This document shows positions 56,001 to 64,000 of a DNA stretch of 64,000 bases, one piece after another. The notes under the pieces are model-generated. The model was given only the letters and a program-made list of their open reading frames with translations, was not told the origin of the DNA and did no database searches. The DNA comes from Trichostrongylus colubriformis (lineage: Eukaryota; Nematoda; Chromadorea; Rhabditida; Trichostrongylidae). The position numbers and the translations under genes were made by a program. The stretch is from NCBI GenBank assembly GCA_963978905.1, contig OZ022260.1, forward strand, positions 40,298,259 through 40,362,258, read 5' to 3'. Numbering within the stretch: the stretch's first letter is position 1; each line of letters opens with the position of its first letter.

Positions 56001-59000
56001 TAGCAATGAATCGGAGAAACCAGGATTGTCCCTTGAGTTTTTGTGACTTCCAGCCCTTCAGCACCCAACCCGTCGTCCTCAGAGTCGTGTGCCAAACGGC
56101 GCGTGACACTGAACGATGCCATTTCCACTGCTCGCTTCTTCAATCAATCGATATCACTTAACTTGGAGGAATACGAGGGGATTGGCAGAGGTGTGAGAAA
56201 GTATTGCGGGAGAGACGGAGCCCTGAGATGCGCCATGCACTTGCTCCTTATCTCGCATCGTTGGAGCGATTGAATCCATATAGGGGTAGTTCGGCACAGA
56301 ACAAGATTTTTTGTCCTCTTCAGTACATCGCCTGCATTTCTCCGCGTTTCCGGTAACTTCAAACTAAGGAAGTCGTACACTTCAACATCGATCGATCCAT
56401 GAAGCGTCTCATCATAAGAGCACGGCATCCTCATCATGAAGACTGAACCATTCCACTAAGTAGTTTGTCCCGAATGACATGCCTGCGATGCGCCGTGCAT
56501 CAGCCTTGCAGAAAGATTGAACCCGTGATTGAATGATTGCAGTGGTTGCAACTCAACAATATATAGAAAAAGAACCGTCACAGAACAGCAAAATCCCTTA
56601 TTCAATGGTTGTACGTGATGAAATACAGCAACCACAGTGCATATCGTTTTTCTATAGATTTCAATCCAATCAGCTCGGGGATTAATTGCCCAACATGTTC
56701 CGAAAGAAACTTCCATTAATCATGCCTAAAACGTGAAAACTCCAATTTTGGTACGATATTGCCATATGTCGTATAGAATGATTTATTGTATGCGGTGAAA
56801 ACCATTGAAAACCTGAATGCGGCTCGATTTTCTATTTGCCATAATAATTGAAATTGAACTTGATTGGAGAGGAAGTCGAAAATGGGTTTGATGGGTGAGG
56901 AGGTCGAAAACTGACCACTCTAATGCCTTCTACAATTATTACGAGTTTCATATGGGCATACTTCTCTCAGAATTGTAAAGGTCATATAATTGTAGCAGCA
57001 GCAGTTTAGCTGCCGTCAGACTTTGCGTTTTTGCGATTTTGCGGCATCGCCTCGCACGCCATGCTGCGACCTTAAGATCTGGCATTACCGCAAATTCGCG
57101 TTGCCGCGACACCGCTAAATCGCAAAAACGCAAAGTCACAAAATCGTGAAGTCACGGCGGCTTTACCGTACACATATTCATCCCAGTTGCCGTCCTAGAG
57201 CCATTTTATACATCTCTAAAACTGAAGTTCCCAAGTGGTCACAGTGGCTGCGTTATTTATCCCAAACTCCAAAAATGAGTTAAAAGCACTGTTTTTTCAT
57301 CATATAGACCCCGCCTATAACTTCGTGGGTTCCATAACCATTCTAATGCTTTTAGAAAGTGCTGAGCATTCTGAAATACTCTCCGCAAACGATTTTTACC
57401 ACTTTTCAGATTCCTCCAGAGATTCCAAACAAGAATAAAACGTAACGGATGAGCACTTACCCTTTGCCCTTTGCGCTAAACCCACTGACCATTGGATTTC
57501 TCCTCGATTCCCTCATAATTACCGTAATTTGCCTCTATTCATTTGCTGGGATACCCAGTGAGTGACCCGTCTAATTGGAACTGTTTACGCATTTGCGTCG
57601 GCATTATGGCTCTTTGCGTAACTGCTGAATTTCCCTCGAATATTGGACGTGTCCACGAGGTCAGAATCATCACAACAATCCTCTTCCTGCTCATCACATG
57701 AACTGGACAACGATGTTGATTGGACTCGAACGCTCGTTGCTGGACGTCTAACGAAATAAATCCATGCAATTCCTTGGAAAACTCGATCTATCAGAATCTA
57801 GCAGAGCGACGGGACCTTTTTGCATGAACTAGCCTTTCTTTCGTGTAGAAAAACTTCCGTAATAGGAGCTTTAGTAACGAAGATTTCGAGACGGACCTGC
57901 TCTCCCATAATGGCTAAGCGCTTCGCGCGCGCCCTCCAGCAAATGGGACTTTCTTGAGAAGCCTAATCGAAAAAACATAAAATCCTTCAGATTCAGTGCG
58001 CTCTTGTTACATATGACGCTTCATACACTGATTCCAAACCCTACTTAAGCACGGGAACTCGTAATCGAACCAATTTTTGGAAACCCCTACCGTTCACTGA
58101 CCTACCTTGACAAAGGGAAGGGTAGCTTAGCCCAGAGGGGGAAAAACGGGGCAGAGGAGGATGTCACGTAAGGCAGCTTTTTGACCAGGAGTTCATTTCA
58201 CCCGCGGTGAAGTTCCTTCTCTCCCTATGCTCAGAATACTGCGTAACATGATGCTTTGTGACTTTTCTTCACCTTAACCCCTAACAACCAATTGGCTCGT
58301 TGACGCATAACCCCACCCTTCTCCGTCGTCCTCTACCACTCCCTCCCGTCTCCGCACCTGCTGAGAATCATTGAAACTTCACACCACTGCGAGCTACTTG
58401 GCAAAACCTCTACAAACACCATATCGCCCCACACAACCCCGCATTCCCTCAGCACTCCTTCACCATCGAACTGAGTAAACCATCTTGACCTCGGTGCGAT
58501 TCTCGTTTACGAGCACATAAATACGACACGAGACCGAACAAGCCTTGAGAACTATCATTAAAACAAGCAACTAAGTATAGGTTCTCACCGGTTTCTACAA
58601 TGTCGGCATCATCCTTTCATGGGTAATTTAAGTTTTTCAATCCTTACGTCGTTAAAATAATCATCCACATAAAAATGATTTTGTGTTACTCATATGTTTA
58701 TGTTGTATTTGCCTAATGTGGGCCTCATGCAAAATTTCATGCGAAAAAATGTGAATCTGGCTGAGATACAGCACCACAAATACGTCCGGATGGGCGGGGC
58801 CTCCGAGTAAAAACCTTCTCCCGTCGTCCGCCACCGTTGGGAACGGAGAGTGGGACTGTTTACGTAACTTCCTGTTTCTACAATGCGTCTCCGACCACGG
58901 CGAACGACGGAACGAGGCTTTTACCCGAGGACCCCGCCCATCCGGACGTACTTTGTGGTACTGTATCTCAGTCACATTCACATTTTTTCGCGTGAAATTT

Positions 59001-59306
59001 TGCATGAGCCCCACATTAGGCAAATACAACATAAACATACGGGTAACACAAAACTCATTTTCCGTGGACGATTCCTTTAAGGTTCACCGACTAAAGCAGA
59101 GCCAGTATGCTGCAACCGGTGGAGCTCATCGTCATTGTCGATCAATAAGTATCTCATATACACGGGCGAATGAATTCCAATAACTGAAGATTCAACTCAC
59201 CGAGCACCCACAAGTAACGAATCACCATCGGCCTCCAGCAATTTGAAATGATCGCTGTCTTCTGCTGATTGCGACGTTTGACCACCAAATCGATAGCCGA
59301 GGCCTA
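46058..59306 (-). CDS. Class-1 transmembrane semaphorin (smp-1/smp-2 type), 5' end missing
   Basis: Axon-guidance ligand/receptor of the cell surface that binds plexins. Fifteen minus-strand exons join in phase: 59306-59201, 52647-52602, 52138-52076, 51643-51491, 51432-51246, 51177-51080, 51005-50867, 50253-50099, 49992-49774, 49519-49382, 49314-49163, 48915-48806, 47313-47204, 47017-46850 and 46222-46058. They encode about 668 residues. Sema-domain landmarks in order are [108 protein letters not shown] and [13 protein letters not shown] domain, one transmembrane helix and a 120-residue tail follow. Potential N-glycosylation sites are NLS, NST, NCS and NTT. Intron 1 is 6.5 kb and holds a family D foldback. 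The first exon starts mid-codon, so the signal-peptide exon lies further upstream. It is clearly class 1, but smp-1 and smp-2 cannot be told apart here. Confidence 0.95.
47204..47313 (-). CDS. Semaphorin transmembrane exon
   Basis: A juxtamembrane segment ([18 protein letters not shown]) leads into [19 protein letters not shown], which continues one residue (V) into the next exon before TYRVTRARV. The single helix just after the PSI domain, without an Ig domain between, separates this protein from the secreted class-2 type (mab-20). Confidence 0.92.
48806..49314 (-). CDS. Semaphorin PSI-domain exons
   Basis: Exon 49314-49163 ends the sema domain ([13 protein letters not shown]) and starts the PSI domain ([15 protein letters not shown]). 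Exon 48915-48806 finishes it ([28 protein letters not shown]). The Cys pattern and CAWD are diagnostic. The 49314 acceptor is TCTTTTAAG, ending in AAG rather than CAG. It is required by frame and by the preceding donor. Confidence 0.93.
50440..50790. repeat. Diverged family D foldback in a semaphorin intron
   Basis: CATTTATTCATGTTGCATTTG on the left and TTTCTGTGGACGATTCCTTA on the right match the family D arms. GACGGGGCGGGGCGTCCGGG sits where other copies have the GC-rich arm. The left TTAA is lost. It lies in the intron between exons 50867-51005 and 50253-50099. Confidence 0.55.
52650..58650. other. Semaphorin intron 1, first part
   Basis: No exon needed by the protein is missing here. The phase of the exon at 52647 joins directly to 59201. 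It contains a duplicated AAATTTTGACCANNTGGGCGG at about 53065 and 53100, a perfect 13-base-arm hairpin at 55135-55166 (GATCAAACCAAAA), and a larger hairpin at 57019-57140. Confidence 0.6.
57019..57140. repeat. Hairpin, 21-base arms
   Basis: GACTTTGCGTTTTTGCGATTT and AAATCGCAAAAACGCAAAGTC are perfect inverted copies around about 80 bases that themselves contain GCGGCATCGC and GCGGTAATGCC-like inverted words. Likely a small foldback insertion in the intron. Confidence 0.7.
58652..59090. mobile_element. TTAA-target foldback element, family D, copy 3
   Basis: Bounded by GTTAAAATAATCATCCACA and TGTGGACG-like CCGTGGACGATTCCTTTAAGG, with TTAA at 58652-58655 and 59087-59090. The arms share ATATGTTTATGTTGTATTTG, GGCGGGGCCTCCGAG and the reverse set. 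It is inserted in semaphorin intron 1, about 110 bases from the exon at 59201. Confidence 0.82.
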
Positions 59307-59309
59307 CTG

Positions 59310-62300
59310 TAATCGAAAAAATCAATAAACATCATAATCAAAGTCATCTAACAGAGCGCGTCTTAATCTGTTCGTAAATCCATCGCCACGCCGACAGCCA
59401 CATTTCATCTCATTGGAAAGGGTCTCGAGTACTACGTACACACTTGAAATATTGTTCAATTCCACGATTCTTTACTGCTCTCCTGGCTCCTGTCCAACAT
59501 GTCTCGAACTGACCGTGTTGCCGACGGCCGCGCTGTCACCACTCCGACCGTAAATCTGACAACTGTCACTTGTCAGTAACGTCGACAAACTCGCGGGTGC
59601 GCATACACGACGAGACGAAAACCCGGAGTGTCCACCACACCCTATCTCAGGCAATTAGCCATCAGATACGTATTCGGTCATCTATCACTCACGTTCCCAC
59701 TTCGTGGCCGCTTGGTCGTTAGCCATGTGATGTATAGAGAAGCTTTCGTATAGATCAGGTTTTAAAGGGGCGCTTAGTGAGGTGTGGCATGGCCTTGCAA
59801 CTTTGACAAATGTTACCAGTTTAGGCCAATGGCTTTACTAGCAAGAACAGGACTCTATGGGGAACTGGCTTATCAGGGAGGTTGTGATACGTGTAATACG
59901 AAAAGGCTATCTAGCCTAATGTGCCAAATCTTGTTTTAAACTATCCAGTAGGAAATCCTTAGGCAACCGGAGGATATCTCTCAAAAACATGACCGTCAGA
60001 AGAAAATCGAATTACCAACGTAGAGTCTTTCTTACCCATGAAGAGAATCATTTCAAAAGAATATGACTCATCTCATACCACGACGGTCGGATGATTCAGC
60101 ACAGAAAACCTTGAAGAACAATGGAAACTCACAAGGAAAAAGCTGATGAGTGTTATTGATTATCGACGACACTTGGAATTGGGCCTCATCCAACAGAAAA
60201 ACGCTCAGATTTTTTCATGAGACTAACAAAAAGACATGTTGCCTATCAGTGAGAGCCTACAAGGGACGGTGCCACCTCTTACTGAGCCAAAACCATCGAT
60301 TCGCCAGGGCCATGGATTCCCTAATGAATAAGAAGGAAGCGCCTCCATTCCCCAAAGCCTAATTCTTTTTTTCTTTTTTTTTCATAGAAACGCTCTCCTG
60401 AGAAGAAGTTGAAGCTCAAATCTTAACTGAAAAAATCGTGACGTCAGAAGCAATAATTATTTTTATAATTAAATGATAGCTAACTTAAAGGGTTCACATC
60501 GTCTAGGAAAATCAAAAGTTTCTCATTTAACATAGGAATGAAAAGTCCGAAGACTAATGTCGTGTCACAGTGCAGAATCAATCACATACACGTTGCGATA
60601 GGAATAACATACATGGCACATTCTGAAGACATGAAACAATCCCTTTTCGCTCCCTTTTTGTTCATTAAAGACATCACTACTCTTTCATTAGAGCCGTCTG
60701 AATCACGGCACCCTTGAGCCTTTGCGCAACTCTTAAGACGATGGGTCATGGCCGGTCTCCCGACTCAACAGCTCCTGTCGACGGTTTTTTGCCATCGACT
60801 TGGCCTCAAATTTATGAAACTTTCAACTTCTGCTTCTTTTGTAACGGTAGCAATACTTATGAACGGTCATTACCGGGCATTACGTCACGTTACCATCATT
60901 TACGACCGAACGACGGGACTCCTAATACCCCTGGAACACTTGCTTCTGTTTAAAACTCATTGAAAGACCAGGGGGTGAAGAAGCCACACAAGGAAAGTCA
61001 CTCATGAAGAGGGTCTCACTGTTCCTATCCACTGCGGCTAGGGAGAAAAAAGAAAAGTCAAAGAGAATATTTCTTTCGAGCAGGTAGAAGAGTCCTTCAG
61101 ACAGAACCGTATTCCAGCTCTTGACATCAGTGCACCTTTGACACCTCCTTCCTCCAAGCCTCCACCCCCACCTTTTTTCAGACCAGACCTACCGTTCGTG
61201 CTGCTTCCCATTCCCGACCATCTATATGACGGGAACTACCGCCCAGAAATCCTGTTATGCAAATAACGTGCCAACTCCTGCTCATAAATACCTTTAGGAT
61301 ACACTGTGCATCCTCTCATCCCTCGAAATTGCAACGCTGAACTTACAGGACCTTTTGATTTCCTTGAAAAATGCCCTTCGAGAACAAATCCAGGTCGAAC
61401 TTCTAAAGCCTTTCCGACCCGCGTCAAATGACTGAATTGGAAGTGGCACTCGTCACAAACTAATCCTTATGGATTTCGGGGCCTATTCCATTACTATCGC
61501 AATAATTTAATGAAGGTTTCCCAGCAACGCGAACACTACTCTATCAGACTGCGCCCAAAGCTTAATTTGAGTGTTTCAGAAAGACCCCTACCCATTGTGG
61601 CAATCGAGCGAACCTTGCCATGCCATTAGACAGCATCAATTGGTGCCGTTCAATCTCAGATCGACTCAAGCCATTAGTAGCGATAACATCATACGACTAC
61701 CGTATGGCGATACGATTTACCATGTTTTGTAGTGTCGGCATCGTTTTGCCACAAGGCTGCCGGTTAGCTTTCCCCGATAAAACCGCCCTGAACTGAGGTC
61801 GTCGAGGATAGTGAAAGTCCCTACATACGCAGCGGCGAACACCTTAGTAGTAGTCAATGCAAATTACATGCGCGCACACTGTACCCCAGCCAAAACGCAA
61901 CCGTATTTCGGTCGAACACCACACTTTCCCATGTGCGGTAGCAGCAAGGGAAAGCGGCGGGTGAACAGTGTTATGGCTACAGTTCCGGGATCTTGAGTAG
62001 CACCCCGTCGAGGTTCACAAATTGCCCCGTTATGAACTGGAGAAAAGGAACGATACGTAGTAAACACAGAATAAAACAGGTCAAATGCATAATTTCTGAA
62101 GAGAATCAGTTTTATGCACTCCTATAACCAATAACATCTAATAATAGTGAAAATCTGAAATTTCTAGTGATATCTGAAATGCAACTGCTTCCCGCCAGAA
62201 ATCAGATTTTTTCCAAATTTCAAGATAAAGGAAACCCGCTAATGACCTTACATCACATAATCTGAAGGAAATCAAAGAGTCCCTCAGAGAACTCAGAGCC

Positions 62301-64000
62301 TAAAGAGTGAAAAATTCTCAGTGCTAGGTAGAACCCCAGCAAGACAAGAGCTGAGCACGGAATGTGGAATTGTATAATAATATATAATTTTCTGATTTAG
62401 AAGTTTAAGCTTCCTTCCGCGCAATCCCGGAACGTACTTGATCACGACAATTTTTTTCTATGAACAAATCCACTTCCTCTCTGGGGATCCCATGACGTCA
62501 ACATTGAAGTTTTCCAAATATCCTACCAATCTTTACACCACTTCAGCGATGCAACAAAGTGACAGCCATTAGTCCGCTACACAGAAGACCCACTTTTAAG
62601 TTTCCACTTGAGCCCTTGAAAAACCTGTAATCGTACAAAATTCGTCCCTGAAAGAGGCGCAATGTCCGAGAAGCCATAAACCGTCATTAGCTAACTGAGA
62701 AATCCATCTTCCTGAGAATTCGAATACATTGAAAATGTGTTCTCTTTGAGGCAAGTTCTCCTTTTCGCTTTAGGTCGTGAGACGTTGGACGAAAAAAATC
62801 CGCCACACATTCACCGCCTTTGTTGCGCAGTTCAATGCACGCACATCGAGAGGTGCTAGAGACGTCTAGGAGATTGGCATTGGGCCAAACAGGAAAAACC
62901 ATTGTTCTGACACAGCCATGGCCACCAGCCGCTAACCAATTTCATTTTTTTATCTAAGAGGGGTTTTTCTTCTGTTCCGAACCCAAAAAACGCTTAAGAC
63001 AGGGGTCTCCTCCGCTTTCGACAGCATTTGATTCCATTTCATTCACACTCTAGCCGTTTCGATCCCTTTACGCCTTCCTAATTGCTTTCACACCTCATCA
63101 GGCCCTCTGGCAGGCCAGTCCCGTGATTTCAAATAAATTTTGAATAACCAATCTAACAACTACTCCTTTATTCATGTCCCTCTTAATCGCCAGGCACGGG
63201 AGGACGCCATTCCACAGCTTCACATTCCCTCGTCGCATGTATTCCCCCGAGAAACTATGTCTTCTGGAGAGCAGATCGATTAGTGACCATCATGTACTGA
63301 CATCTAGCAAAGCTCAACGACGAACTAAATTATAGCCATACAAATCCCCCTATGGACCTCAGGGACAGCGATGCTTGCTCGAATCATAACGTCGCTTCGA
63401 CTCGTCTGCCGGACATTAGCGACGTATTCACACGTAACGCGATTCGACCGCGGTTCAATCGTAGCCGGCTAAACGGCAAAAAAAAGCCAGCCAACCTCGT
63501 TCCCTTGCGCACTAAGTTGCAACAGGTGCTAAGCTTGAGGATTTGAACTGGGCGAGGTCAGAGGAGAGCATGGGAGACCCAGAGTGACAAGCTTTGCTAA
63601 GGTCTAAGAGCCGTCCCTTAGATCTTCTGTGAAAGTCCTTTTATGTACCCAAAAAATTCCTTAAAACCATTTTTCACGCTAACTACAATCTGACTCAATC
63701 CAAAAGCGCGCTAGCAGACAAATTATAGCACTTCCGTACAGACTGCGGGCGGTGACAGCAGCACTGGCACCGGTTGGTTTTCCGGATCTAGCGAGGCTGT
63801 AGGGCTAGACCATGTTTGACGACGCGACACCTCATCGCATAATTCATGACTCTCCCTCGCATCCGTTACACCGGTCATGTAGCCTGTCTATTTGAATAGC
63901 ACCACCCACCATTATTCAAACCACAAAGACACTTGTACATAACCATTCAATCAGTATGGGTTTTATGAAGTGATCTTAAGACCATTACCAAGAGATACTA
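59310..64000. other. Presumed 5' region of the semaphorin gene, no exon supported
   Basis: The signal-peptide exon should lie here or beyond the window. No minus-strand block with a hydrophobic start, an ATG and a donor leaving one base of a codon could be found. Frames at 61236-61427 (-), 63352-63546 (+) and others lack splice partners. No repeat family from the rest of the window was recognised here, in contrast to the dense repeats further left. Confidence 0.4.

Noticed and set aside
59693..59726. Possible first semaphorin exon (MANDQAATKWE, donor GTGAGT, right phase)
   Set aside because: It is only 11 codons with no hydrophobic signal peptide. A phase match has a one-in-three chance.
1..64000. 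CRISPR array, operon-like bacterial genes or prophage
   Set aside because: No regularly spaced repeats with unique spacers, no ribosome-binding-site-led gene runs; introns and eukaryotic transposons throughout.

Overview
The window looks like one continuous piece of nuclear DNA from a nematode. The support is compact exons with TTTCAG-type acceptors, a transmembrane class-1 semaphorin with the short invertebrate tail, and a dense load of mariner, hAT-like and MULE-like relics. Kilobase introns packed with repeats suggest a clade V, strongylid-like parasite rather than Caenorhabditis; that placement is inference. Nothing bacterial, organellar or viral was seen, and there is no CRISPR array or rRNA.

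Layout. 0.3-5.5 kb is repeat-rich: a 268-bp tandem repeat and several foldback elements. 6.3-8.5 kb (+) and 18.4-12.4 kb (-) carry two facing, paralogous sets of exon-like blocks. They share a pyrimidine-rich CTGTCCGT-type tract and may be an uncharacterised split gene with an inverted partner copy. Between and around them lie palindromic mariner derivatives, a truncated LINE (13.4-14.6 kb) and MITEs with clear target-site duplications. 25.0-27.4 kb contains a three-exon minus-strand model for a small single-pass membrane protein, interleaved with a three-exon plus-strand model. 28-46 kb is mostly repeats, with an internally deleted mariner at 40.3-41.2 kb and a broken copy of a semaphorin exon at 42.9-43.3 kb.

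The one confidently identified host gene fills 46.06-59.31 kb on the minus strand. It is a class-1 semaphorin (smp-1/smp-2 type) with 15 phase-compatible exons covering the sema domain, PSI domain, transmembrane helix and conserved cytoplasmic tail. Its signal-peptide exon was not found and is probably upstream. The remaining 59.3-64 kb holds no exon that could be supported.

The most interesting points are: the interleaved antisense exons at 25-27 kb; the inverted pair of exon clusters at 6-18 kb; the strand-reversed genomic copy of a semaphorin exon; a TTAA-target foldback element whose paralogous empty site lies 1.5 kb away; three palindromes built from the same 3' part of mariner transposases; and eleven G or C homopolymers of 10 bases or more.
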